A stretch of DNA of 64,000 nt from Chryseobacterium sp. 3008163 (GTDB lineage Bacteria > Bacteroidota > Bacteroidia > Flavobacteriales > Weeksellaceae), in contig NZ_CP033070.1 in the NCBI RefSeq assembly GCF_003669035.1, positions 1,488,001 through 1,552,000 on the forward strand. The letters run 5' to 3'. The translations under genes and the position numbers were made by a program. Position 1 is the stretch's first letter. Every line of letters begins with the position of its first letter. Positions 28,461-37,357 of this stretch are shown here, piece by piece. The notes beneath the pieces are model-generated. The model saw only the letters and a program-made list of their open reading frames with translations, did not search any database and was not told the origin of the DNA.

Positions 28461-31400
28461 TTAAAACTCAAATTCTCCAATCAAAACGCCTTCTTTATCG
28501 CCTCGATCTGTTTCTGTTTTATTCTGGAAAACCACAATTTTTCTTTCTTGTTTGCCCGTAGCGTAATTGATGAAAATTTCCGCCATAATCGCCGTGGGAC
28601 CGGAAACGTTCACTTGATTTTCACCAAAAAAATTGGTTTCAATTTTATACTTTCCTTTGACTGCTTTTTTTAGTAAAAACTGTTCAGGACCGAAACCGCT
28701 GGTAAAATCATTACTTAATCTTCCTCCGATTTTTGTTTTGTTATTAGAATACATGCAGCGTTCGCCATTAGAATCTGTCACCCAAAGATCAATATCTGTA
28801 TTATCTTTGTTCCAATTGATAACAACGCGGATATTCACCGGTAAATCTGCCACAATTTTGGGATTGATTTTCGTGAAATCCAGTTGATTTTTATGATTTG
28901 AAATCAACTGATTCATTTCCATTAAAACAACCTCCTCAATACCATCATCTCTGTTTGCTAACTCCTGAGTATAAGATTGGGTGAGCACTTTGTATAAATT
29001 ATCTAGAGCCGCCTGATACTGCTTATTGTCTTCTAATGCCAATGCGTAATCACGGTAACTTTGCGGGTCGAAAGGTCGCCATTCTAAAACCTTTTGGGTA
29101 ATCCAAAGTTGCTTATCAAATACTTCTGCCTGCTTCAGTTTGTAAGCGAGTAATTTGTACAATTCTTCATTTTCAATATCAAGATCTGCAATAGAACTTA
29201 ATACTTTCAATCCCAATTTTTTATCATTATTTTTAAACAACAATTGAGCAATATCAAAATAGTATTGTGGCGTTTCCTGATAGTCTTTTCTATATTTTAA
29301 ATAGGTTTGATAAATATCTGCAGGTTTTTTTAAAGATTCAAAAAACCTCATGTATTTTGCATCAGATTTTACGTCCACAATTGAAATTTTTCCACCAGCT
29401 TTTATTCCCATCACAACAACTTCCTCAATTTTCTTAATGCTTACTGAATCTGATGAAACATTAATTCCTGCAACTTGCCCTTGAAGCGCCTGAACTGTAG
29501 GTATACTTCTTTCAGCACTTGATAATGCTCTTGCGGATATTACTTGAGAAGCCTGAACTTCTCTCGTTGCCACTGGCGATGCTGGCGGAGCAGCTTCAAC
29601 TTTTGGAGCAGCAACTGGCTCGGGAACTACATTTTGAATAATCTCTATTTTTTCTTCCGATATATCATTGACACCATCTGCAGAATTTGCACTATTTGGC
29701 TTTGGATAAGATTTTTGTTGGGCACTAAAGTCCGTATTCCACCAAGCTTTAAGATTTTCTGCCATTTCTTCGGCATCAGACATCAAATCCTGCACTCTTT
29801 CTTCCCGCTCTTCCCTGTTGTTTTTTACAATTTTGTTGTATTCAGACTGCAGTTCAGCTGGTGGAGGAATTTTGTATCGCACATAATCATTAACGTCTTC
29901 CAAAACCATCAGACTCATATTATTGCTTACCAACCCAAACTGTCTGCTGATATTCTTGATTTCGTCCTTGTTTTTTTGCTCAAAAATTTCCAGTTCGTTC
30001 AGCTTTTTCTGAGCCCAAAATTTTGAGATTTCCCAATCTTTTACCGATTGTTTTTCTGTATTTAAATGTATTGTTTTGGTTTCTGTCACTTCATTTCCAT
30101 ATCCGAACAGAACTTTTACAGTTGATTGGTTTCCTTTTAAGATCCCCGTCAGCACAAAATCCTGAGCAATGCTTTGTGGTAAAGCAGGATACATTTCCGA
30201 CAAAGAATCGTTACTCTCAACACCTAAGAACTTCAATTGCTGGTACAATATTTTACGAATCTCTTTTTCGGGATCGTTTTCATTTAAATTTAAAAATTCT
30301 CCGCCTGTTTTTGTGCTGATGAATTTCAACTGATTAAAATTCACTTTATTGGATGCGGCAATCGTATAGACAGATATTGTCCAAGGCAGATTCAGATTTC
30401 CGAAAGATGACATTCCGTCTGTGAAAAATAAGATTTCATCTTCTTTTATTGGTTTCAATTGACTAAAATCGGTTCCGCCGTCGTAAGTAATTTGGGATAA
30501 ATAAGTTTTTAATTCAGTCCAATTTCCATCATTAATTTTAAAACTTTTACCTTCATCAAAAGTATTGTTAATGAAATAGATGTTGACCGAAACATTTTTA
30601 TTGATTTTAAAATATTCATCCAACAAAGCAAATTCTTTCACGTGATTTCTCTTAGAACCACTCAAAGAATTATCCCAAACGATTGCAGTTTTTGCAGATA
30701 ATTTTTTAGATCTTTCATTAGAATTGATGATAATATTTGCTAAAAAGTAAGAAGAATTATCAGATGCTTTCTGAATCATAACATTTTCGTTCTCATCATT
30801 TTGTAGAAAGTTAACTCTTAAATTCTGAGTTGGTTTATAATTGGTTTTATGTGTTTCGGCAATCCAGACATTTCCATTTTTCACAAACTGAAAACTTCCG
30901 TCAGGTTTTTCTTCTAATTTTGGAGTCATCTGAGTCTGAAAAACTATTGTTTTCAATGTAAACTCAGGAATAGGATGATCAAAATTCAGCGGCAAAAAGA
31001 ATTGATAGTGGTCAGCCAATTTTTTTAATTCATAATTGTAAGAAATCTGAACCGTTCTCTCGCCACCATTGGCGTTGATAGGATAAATTCTTGTTCTGAA
31101 ATTATTACCTTCCACTTTTTCTAAAATTCCGGGGTCTACATTTCTTTTTTGAATGGTTTCAAAAACTTCTTTTGCTTTTTCTTTTTCTACCGGAACTGCA
31201 TTTCGCAATTTCCCATTGATATCAATTGCATAGCCGCTCACATTTACGCCTTCCGGAAGTGGAAAAGTCAATCTACCTTCCATCAATCGGTTAGAATTAT
31301 TTCTAAAAACCATCGTCACGATATTGGTTGAAATACTACCCGTAATTTTGGTTTCAATATTCAATTTCTGAAGAACAACCTGATTATTCTTCCCGAAACC

Positions 31401-31490
31401 ACCTTTTCCATCCGGCGTTTCTATCACCGGAATCTGAGCTAAGCAAACCATTGGAAACCATACTAAAAGTAAAAGCCATAAATTTTTCAT
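28461..31490 (-). CDS. VIT and von Willebrand A domain secreted protein
   Basis: This 1009-residue exported protein has a signal peptide ending CLAQ. Residues about 30-160 form a VIT domain (RLTFPLPEGVNVSGYAID, AKEVFETIQKRNVDPGILE). A vWA-like domain at about 265-430 includes AIVWDNSLSGS and EILFFTDGMSSFG. A Pro/Ala-rich linker near 630-680 is followed by a short SusC-plug-like stretch (see findings). TPR-like helices lie at about 720-850 and a beta-sandwich with INWNKDNTDIDLWVTD occupies the end. VIT-vWA proteins are usually cell-surface or periplasmic adhesion or assembly factors. The metal site is incomplete: DNSLS rather than DxSxS, but acceptable. Confidence 0.8.
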   Translation of the reverse strand: MKNLWLLLLVWFPMVCLAQIPVIETPDGKGGFGKNNQVVLQKLNIETKITGSISTNIVTMVFRNNSNRLMEGRLTFPLPEGVNVSGYAIDINGKLRNAVPVEKEKAKEVFETIQKRNVDPGILEKVEGNNFRTRIYPINANGGERTVQISYNYELKKLADHYQFFLPLNFDHPIPEFTLKTIVFQTQMTPKLEEKPDGSFQFVKNGNVWIAETHKTNYKPTQNLRVNFLQNDENENVMIQKASDNSSYFLANIIINSNERSKKLSAKTAIVWDNSLSGSKRNHVKEFALLDEYFKINKNVSVNIYFINNTFDEGKSFKINDGNWTELKTYLSQITYDGGTDFSQLKPIKEDEILFFTDGMSSFGNLNLPWTISVYTIAASNKVNFNQLKFISTKTGGEFLNLNENDPEKEIRKILYQQLKFLGVESNDSLSEMYPALPQSIAQDFVLTGILKGNQSTVKVLFGYGNEVTETKTIHLNTEKQSVKDWEISKFWAQKKLNELEIFEQKNKDEIKNISRQFGLVSNNMSLMVLEDVNDYVRYKIPPPAELQSEYNKIVKNNREEREERVQDLMSDAEEMAENLKAWWNTDFSAQQKSYPKPNSANSADGVNDISEEKIEIIQNVVPEPVAAPKVEAAPPASPVATREVQASQVISARALSSAERSIPTVQALQGQVAGINVSSDSVSIKKIEEVVVMGIKAGGKISIVDVKSDAKYMRFFESLKKPADIYQTYLKYRKDYQETPQYYFDIAQLLFKNNDKKLGLKVLSSIADLDIENEELYKLLAYKLKQAEVFDKQLWITQKVLEWRPFDPQSYRDYALALEDNKQYQAALDNLYKVLTQSYTQELANRDDGIEEVVLMEMNQLISNHKNQLDFTKINPKIVADLPVNIRVVINWNKDNTDIDLWVTDSNGERCMYSNNKTKIGGRLSNDFTSGFGPEQFLLKKAVKGKYKIETNFFGENQVNVSGPTAIMAEIFINYATGKQERKIVVFQNKTETDRGDKEGVLIGEFEF

Positions 31491-31718
31491 ATCAACTGCG
31501 TTTGAAGTTTAACAAATGTAATTATATATATTGATGCAATGATTAGGAGAAAGGTTGGAAATGATGAAAACTCTTTTATCATAAATTATTCAAAAGCTTT
31601 AATTTAAAAAAAATATTTAAAACTTTCGAAAGTCTGAGTTAACATACATCATCAAGCAATACCTTTCTGATATAGCCTTTTTTAAGTATTTTTACCTCAC
31701 AATAGATAAATGATTATA

Positions 31719-32204
31719 ATGAAAAAAATCGTATTTGCAGGAATAGTAGCTTTAGGAGGATTTGCAACAGCAAACGCACAATGTAAAACCGTATCTACCC
31801 TTACAGAAAATTTTGATGCATGGAAAGAGATCAACAAATGCTGGACTGCTCAACAAGGAAAAGCAATGCTTTACGCAAGTGATAAAAAAATCGTATTTTA
31901 TTCGATGACCAATCCCGGAGAAAATATGTATCTGGTGACTCCAAAAATTAAAGCAGGAAAATATACATTGACTCTTGATATTTCAGACAATGGTGGAGAA
32001 ACTGCATTAGAATTATTCTCAATCAATAATGTTTCTGATGCAAAATCATATGTTTCAATAGCTAAATCTTCAAAAATTGAGGGTGGAAAAAAAGCGTATG
32101 ACATTTCTCTGAAAAAAGATTCAAACTTGGGACTGAAAGTTTTGCTGAATGGTGTACATCAAGCAGTTTATGTAGATAATTTTTCTTTAAAGCCTGGTAA
32201 ATAA
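31719..32204 (+). CDS. small secreted jelly-roll-like protein
   Basis: The ATG at 31719 gives a signal peptide MKKIVFAGIVALGG ending ANAQ; an in-frame ATG three codons upstream is less suited. The mature 140-residue domain starts with TENFDAWKEINKCWTAQQG and has regular beta-strands ending VYVDNFSLKPGK. This resembles the jelly-roll (cleaved-adhesin, choice-of-anchor) modules of secreted Flavobacteriia proteins, here as a stand-alone domain. It ends at a strong terminator and is probably monocistronic. Confidence 0.65.
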   Translation: MKKIVFAGIVALGGFATANAQCKTVSTLTENFDAWKEINKCWTAQQGKAMLYASDKKIVFYSMTNPGENMYLVTPKIKAGKYTLTLDISDNGGETALELFSINNVSDAKSYVSIAKSSKIEGGKKAYDISLKKDSNLGLKVLLNGVHQAVYVDNFSLKPGK

Positions 32205-32245
32205 AACTTTTTAAAATCAGATTAGATTTAAATGGTTCGATATAA

Positions 32246-32281
32246 TCTCCAAAGTCTTTAGATTTTGGAGATTTTTTTTTA
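32246..32281 (+). terminator. Rho-independent terminator
   Basis: AATCTCCAAA pairs with TTTGGAGATT and is followed by a run of nine T. It lies about 40 bases after the small secreted protein gene. Confidence 0.85.
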
Positions 32282-32438
32282 AACAAATGAAAGCAAGTTT
32301 TAAAATTCTTATGCAGTTTAACTATTTATAAGTTGTGATTTATATTTTCAATCTTTTCTGAATTTTGAAATTGGTAGAAAATTGTATTTCATCTATATTT
32401 ACAAAAACAAAATCTACAACCTCAACAAATCAGCGTGA

Positions 32439-33571
32439 ATGGATAATTTATTAAGTATTGTGACAATCATCTCGCTGTTCATTTCGTTTTTCCTGGCATT
32501 TTTTCTATTGACTGTTAAGACTGAGCACAAAATCAGCAATCGACTTTTCGCCTTTTTCCTCATCATTACTTCTATTGACATTAGCGAACCTTTAATCAGC
32601 CAAATAACTGACGGTCCATCGAATCTTGGAATGTTTCGAACTTTGTTGGCTTTTTTACAGATTCCGGCTTTTTATCTGTATGTTTTGTCGGTTTGTTATT
32701 CCGATTTTAAGTGGAAACCAAAATATCTTGTTCATTTACTTCCGTTTTTGATTGCGAATCTTGCTTTGGTGCCTCGTTTTTATTCGGTGGATTTGGCTTC
32801 GAAGCTTGATTTTATTGTCAACCGTCAGAATATGGTGGAGTTGCAATTCACTCATTGGCTGTTTCATCTTCAGGTTGTGGTTTATTTTACGGCTGTTTTT
32901 CTGCTGTTGAGAAAGGCGAAGAAACTTTATCTGGAAAATAATTCGGGAGAAAGTCTTAGTTCTTACCATTGGCTATTTCAGTTCACGAGTGTTTTGACAG
33001 TTTTTTATCTGGTTGTCATTCTTAAAAATATTTTCAAATTTTCCGATTATCCATACGTTTCCGATTGGATCAAAATCGGGATCTTGGTATCGCAACTTTT
33101 TATCATTTGCTGGTATCTGTACAAAGCGCTGAATAATCCCGGACTTTTCAGAAATATTGATTCGAAATTGAAACTCGTTTCCGACTTGATTTTGGAGGAG
33201 AAAAAGATCGAGCCGGAAACATTGAATGAGGATCTTCTAAAGTTGAAAAAATATATGATTGATGAAAGCCATTTTTAAATCCGGCTTTGACGATTCAGGA
33301 CATTTCTAAAGAAATGAATGTTCCGGTTCGGGAATTATCTGTTTTGATTAATCATCAGCTGGGACAACATTTTTATGATTTTGTGAATACTTACCGGATC
33401 GAAAATGCAATGGAAATTCTGAAAGATCCATCAAAATCGAAGGTTACGATTCTTGAAATTCTTTATGAAGTAGGTTTTAATTCAAAATCTTCTTTCAATA
33501 CGGCCTTTAAAAAACACACGGGAAACACACCAACCGAATACCGCAAATCACTGCAAGACAAATCGTTGTAA
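32439..33571 (+). CDS. 7TM-coupled AraC-type regulator, frame broken
   Basis: The first 230 residues contain seven hydrophobic helices, starting LLSIVTIISLFISFFLAFF. The C-terminal domain is AraC-type HTH (ISKEMNVPVRELSVLIN, then VGFNSKSSFNTAFKKHTGNTPTEYR). The frame breaks at the T5 run 33272-33276. One added T joins HFLNPALTIQDISKEM and gives 377 residues. Fused 7TM-AraC proteins are common in Flavobacteriia and are thought to sense a membrane or extracellular signal. It lies just upstream of two serine hydrolase genes on the same strand and may control them. Confidence 0.75.
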
Positions 33572-33697
33572 TTACTCGTACTTCTCGATTTAATCATTCC
33601 TACCAATTCTTTTCACGAAATCTGGACGAATACCTTTACTCGGTCGCACAGGATTTCGCACTTCCACATCTTTGTATCGAAATATTGATTAACTCAT

Positions 33698-33722
33698 AAA
33701 TAACGATACAATGAAAACAATT
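33698..33722 (+). repeat. 25-base leader repeat, copy 1
   Basis: AAATAACGATACA followed by ATGAAAACAATT is identical here and at 34783-34807. Each copy spans the translation start of one of the two adjacent serine hydrolase genes, so both share the same ribosome-binding context. Tandem duplication or gene conversion is implied. Confidence 0.75.
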
Positions 33723-34765
33723 AAAATCTTCGCAACGCTGTTATTCATCAGCCAAATTTCTTTCGGACAAGACTTTTCCAAAAAAATTGATTCTATCATC
33801 CAAGATAATTACACTAAAAATCCGGACGTTGGAATCAGTGTTGGATTCATTCATAACAATAAAGAATTCTACACTTCTTACGGAAAACTGAGTAAGGAAA
33901 GCAAGGTGGATATTGATAAAAATTCCATCTTCGAAATTGCTTCTATTACCAAAATCTTAACCGGAAATATGATTGCACAAGCTTCTCTTGAAAATAAATT
34001 AAAGCTTGATGATTATATCGATAGTTATCTGCCAAAACAATATGTTCTACAGAAAAACCTTCAGAATAAAATTAAAATTTCAGATTTGGCTTCACATCAA
34101 TCTGGTTTGCCTGATTACGATTTTGTGAAATTATTGGAAAACAATCCACAACAGCCAATGGATAGCGTTACAGAACAATCATTAGCCAAAATAATTAATG
34201 ATTGCAAAGATCTGATTGATTATGGAAAATTCCGATATTCTAATACCAGCTTTACTTTACTGGGACAGATTTTGGAAAAAATATATGGCAAAACTTATGA
34301 TGAAATCATCCGAGAAAAAATATTGATTCCTACAAAAATGAACCGCACATTGACGAAAAATTTCGATGTGAAAAATAAAACAACAGGCTATAATCCAAAA
34401 GGTGGCATTCAGGAATTTTTCAACTGGAATGTAACTGCACCAGCTGGACTAATAAAATCCAACGCCTCTGATATGGTGAAATATATGAAAACCCTTTTAG
34501 ACAAAGGCAATACAATATCCAACGCAGGATTGATAAGCGAAAAAATTTACTTCAAAGATGAGAAACGGGAATTGGGATTGGGATTCAACATCAATACAAC
34601 TGACGGAGACACCATTTATCTAAAAACCGGAGATTCGTTGGGACAATCCTCCATCATCTGCTACAACAGAGCTAAAAATTGGGGAATCATCATTCTTTTA
34701 ACCAACAAGATTTCAAAATGAGACAGAATCTGCTGAACGTCATCTATAGAAATATCTTGAAATAA
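33711..34765 (+). CDS. beta-lactamase-fold serine hydrolase, frame broken at C-terminus
   Basis: A signal peptide ending SFGQ precedes a class C beta-lactamase/PBP4-like domain. The catalytic SxxK is in ASITKILTG (Ser about 78) and the YSN motif in RYSNTSFTLLG (about 182). A stop follows the A4 run at 34715-34718. One added A gives KMRQNLLNVIYRNILK and ends at 34765, 351 residues, which restores a normal terminal helix. The family includes esterases, D-aminopeptidases and peptidoglycan-acting enzymes, so substrate is open. Its start shares a 25-base repeat with the next gene. Confidence 0.72.
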
Positions 34766-34782
34766 ATTTTTATCAAAACCTT

Positions 34783-34807
34783 AAATAACGATACAATGAA
34801 AACAATT
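34783..34807 (+). repeat. 25-base leader repeat, copy 2
   Basis: This is the second identical copy of the repeat at 33698-33722, again spanning a start codon. Confidence 0.75.
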
Positions 34808-36253
34808 TCTTACATCAGTCTTTTTCTATTATTCTTTACAAGCTTTCAGGCTTTTGCTCAGAAAAAAGACTACAGCTTTCTTACCGACAGTTTAAAAATC
34901 GATGAACAATTAGAAAAATACAAACTTCCGGGATTCAGCGTAGTTGTTTTTGAAAATTATAAGATTGTTTATTCCAAACAATTCGGTGTAAAATCAGCAA
35001 ATTCGCCTGAAAAGATTGATGAGAACACTGCTTTTTCCACAGCATCTATCTCAAAACCAATTACGGCACTTCTTTGTTTTATCCTGGAAGAAAAAGGCTT
35101 AATTAATCTCAATGAGCCGATTGACAAATCTCTAAAAAGATGGCATTTGCCAAAAAGTAAGTTTACGGAAAACCAAGCTCCAACCTGGAGACAATTTCTG
35201 AATCATACTGCAGGAACGTCTCAAGACGGTTTTGAGGACCATTATGAAGGTGAAAAAATTCCTACACTTGAAGAAAGTCTTTTGGGAAAAATCCCGAGAT
35301 ATGAGAAAGAAATCGAATTCCTTTTTGAGCCGGGAACCAATTGGCAATACAGTGGTGGCGGTTACACAATTATCCAAATGGCTTTGGAAGATAAATTCAA
35401 TACAACGATTGCTGAATTAGCAAAAGAATATATTTTCGCTCCACTTGGTTTAAAACACACATCCATGATTCAGCCAAATGAAAAAGGATTTCTGACGAAT
35501 ATTGCTATGGTTCACGATAAAGACGGAAAAGTAATTAAAACCGGTTTACCCATTACTCCACAAGTTGGTCCGTCAGGATTATGGTCAACTCCGACAGAAC
35601 TAGCCAAAATTGCTATAGAAATCCAAAATGCTTTGCGCAACAAAAACAATAAAGTCGTTTCCCACAATGTAGCAAAAAAAATGACCGAAGTATCGGCTTT
35701 CAAAAATGCTGTTGGCGGATGGAGTTACGGTTGGCAAAAATCCTTTGGTTATAATAATTATGACTGGTTTGCGTGCAACGGCTCAAACACAGGGGTTGGC
35801 GGAAACGTGATGGGAACTATGAAAGACGGAAACGGATTTGCCTTTCTTGCCAATGGCGAAAAACCGAATCGCTTTCCCGTGATGGGACAAACACAGAAAA
35901 CAATTCTGAAATTGATGAACTGGAAAGGAAATTTCCATAACGAAGAAACGCAAGAAATACCTTCAAGCTTAAAAGAAAAGCTCATCGGAACTTACGACGA
36001 TTTCCTTTACGGACAAAAAATGGAAACCAAAATAGTAGAAAAAAATAATCGTCTATATGTGGAATCTGCGATTCTTCAACACTTTAAAGGGAAAAATGAA
36101 AATGAATTGGTGTATTTAAAAAACGGATTATTCAAAATTATCGATTATCCAAATCTACTGAAATTTGAATTTAATGATGGGAAGGTAAATTCTGTGAAAT
36201 TATCTAGAGGCAGCATGACTAATACAATTAAAATTACTAATAAAGGAAAATAA
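34796..36253 (+). CDS. beta-lactamase-fold serine hydrolase
   Basis: This intact 485-residue exported enzyme has a signal peptide ending AFAQ. The SxxK motif is in ASISKPITALL (Ser about 83), the YSG motif in YSGGGYTII (about 185), and the third-strand element is GSNTGVGGN (about 330). A C-terminal 100-residue domain (EIPSSLKEKLIGTYDDF) resembles the beta-barrel extension of Pab87/DUF3471-type serine hydrolases. It is similar to, but longer than, its upstream neighbour. It ends just before the tRNA-derived terminator and the island boundary. Confidence 0.8.
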   Translation: MKTISYISLFLLFFTSFQAFAQKKDYSFLTDSLKIDEQLEKYKLPGFSVVVFENYKIVYSKQFGVKSANSPEKIDENTAFSTASISKPITALLCFILEEKGLINLNEPIDKSLKRWHLPKSKFTENQAPTWRQFLNHTAGTSQDGFEDHYEGEKIPTLEESLLGKIPRYEKEIEFLFEPGTNWQYSGGGYTIIQMALEDKFNTTIAELAKEYIFAPLGLKHTSMIQPNEKGFLTNIAMVHDKDGKVIKTGLPITPQVGPSGLWSTPTELAKIAIEIQNALRNKNNKVVSHNVAKKMTEVSAFKNAVGGWSYGWQKSFGYNNYDWFACNGSNTGVGGNVMGTMKDGNGFAFLANGEKPNRFPVMGQTQKTILKLMNWKGNFHNEETQEIPSSLKEKLIGTYDDFLYGQKMETKIVEKNNRLYVESAILQHFKGKNENELVYLKNGLFKIIDYPNLLKFEFNDGKVNSVKLSRGSMTNTIKITNKGK

Positions 36254-36323
36254 ACCTCATTAAACATATTGAAAATCAATACATTGTAAAATACAATTAT
36301 ACTTATCTAAATTAAAATAAAAA

Positions 36324-36353
36324 AGCACTTACGACAATGTAAGTGCTTTTTTT
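36324..36353. terminator. terminator, probably the original one of the tRNA gene
   Basis: AGCACTTAC pairs with GTAAGTGCT around GACAAT, flanked by A and T runs. It lies 4 bases outside the left att repeat. Before integration it would have stood immediately downstream of the minus-strand tRNA now at 50540-50613. Confidence 0.75.
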
Positions 36354-36356
36354 AAA

Positions 36357-36377
36357 GTGGTCCCACCTGGGCTCGAA
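36357..36377. repeat. left attachment site: 21-base copy of the tRNA 3' end
   Basis: GTGGTCCCACCTGGGCTCG followed by AA repeats exactly at 50539-50559, where it forms the T-arm and acceptor 3' part of the tRNA. Here only this part of the tRNA is present, followed by unrelated AT-rich sequence, so it is an att duplication and not a second tRNA gene. Confidence 0.92.
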
Positions 36378-36430
36378 TATTTTTTATTTTTCCCTTTATT
36401 TATGGGGTTTATAGCAATGGCATTTACAAA

Positions 36431-36450
36431 GGGGAAGTATAGGGGAAATT
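36431..36450 (+). repeat. GGGGAA direct repeats, left end
   Basis: Two spaced GGGGAA words occur inside the left end of the island, matched by two GGGGAAAC words at 50407-50427 inside the right end in the same orientation. Their placement suggests integrase arm-binding sites. This is inference from position and repetition. Confidence 0.4.
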
Positions 36451-36475
36451 TCTCCAAATATTTTTGTGTTGCAAA

Positions 36476-37357
36476 TTAAAATCTAAACTCTCCAAATACA
36501 TATTTATCATCTATACCTTGCGAATATTTTGAATTAAAGTCTTTGGCAGCAACATAAGCCAAGCCCATCTGTTCTTTAGATCTTAAGTAAACTTCATATA
36601 CACTCATTGATGAAATTTTTGGTCCTTGTGAATCAATGATTATGTTATATTCTTTTTCATATTCAGTAAATTGGTCAAAAATAACATTAGAAGTTTTACC
36701 TACATCATAAGTATTTATTTCAATTATTTTACAATCAAATCTACTAGCAAATTTGTAAAACGTTAAATCCCGCTCTCCATTCTCAAAAAAATTATCTTTT
36801 TGATAAAATATAATAATTTTGGAAGGCTCATAGTAATCTATTAATTGCTCTAATCTAGAATTATCAAAACCAGCAATAACAAATAATGATAATTTTTTAT
36901 TCAAATCAAATAAACCAGAATGCTTAAACAACAATCTTGGAAATTTATGATTTCTGGTCAGCCAATCATTACAGTAAATCTTTGGTCTAAAATAAATGTA
37001 GTTTAAAGTTTCAACCTTTCTTTTTAAAAAGAAAAACAGAGTCCATATAGTTTCCCGTGGAATAGTTGTTATATTAAAAAGATAGTTAGTTTCAGATTTA
37101 ACAAATAAATATTCTAGAAGATTCCAATTTTTTATTGAATCATTATATTCAAGCTTTACATCAATTATTTCGAAGTTATATTCATTTGATAAGTTAACTA
37201 TTTCAGCATAATTATTACTCATATTATCCATCGATAAATAATCTTCAAACTGTATTAATATAATACTTTCAAGAACAAAATCCTTTAAAATTGTTTTTAA
37301 ACCTAATAAGAATCTTTCTTCCCATCCTAATACTGTTACTAAATTATATTTTTTCAT
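36476..37357 (-). CDS. unknown protein, last gene of the MTase-HD-ORC operon
   Basis: I do not recognise this 293-residue protein. It alternates beta-strands and helices in two Rossmann-like halves. The first begins NLVTVLGWEERFLLGL and the second KLSLFVIAGFDNSRLEQL. Both are followed by strand-turn motifs, and near the end comes IIDSQGPKISSMSVYEVYL. The DSQGPK-x-SS turn sits where nucleotide-sensing CARF-like and SAVED-like folds place a binding loop, but that comparison is only structural intuition. There is no signal peptide or membrane helix. Its ATG overlaps the stop of the ORC-like ATPase gene by four bases (ATGA), so it is translationally coupled and surely part of the same system. Confidence 0.6.
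   Translation of the reverse strand: MKKYNLVTVLGWEERFLLGLKTILKDFVLESIILIQFEDYLSMDNMSNNYAEIVNLSNEYNFEIIDVKLEYNDSIKNWNLLEYLFVKSETNYLFNITTIPRETIWTLFFFLKRKVETLNYIYFRPKIYCNDWLTRNHKFPRLLFKHSGLFDLNKKLSLFVIAGFDNSRLEQLIDYYEPSKIIIFYQKDNFFENGERDLTFYKFASRFDCKIIEINTYDVGKTSNVIFDQFTEYEKEYNIIIDSQGPKISSMSVYEVYLRSKEQMGLAYVAAKDFNSKYSQGIDDKYVFGEFRF

Noticed and set aside
29544..30319. Long ORFs antisense to the VIT/vWA gene
   Set aside because: They have no family resemblance, odd residue composition and no start context, and they mirror a well-supported gene on the other strand.
36357..36377. A second tRNA gene at the left end of the island
   Set aside because: Only the T-arm and acceptor 3' part are present. 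The sequence diverges before any anticodon arm, so it is the att duplication.
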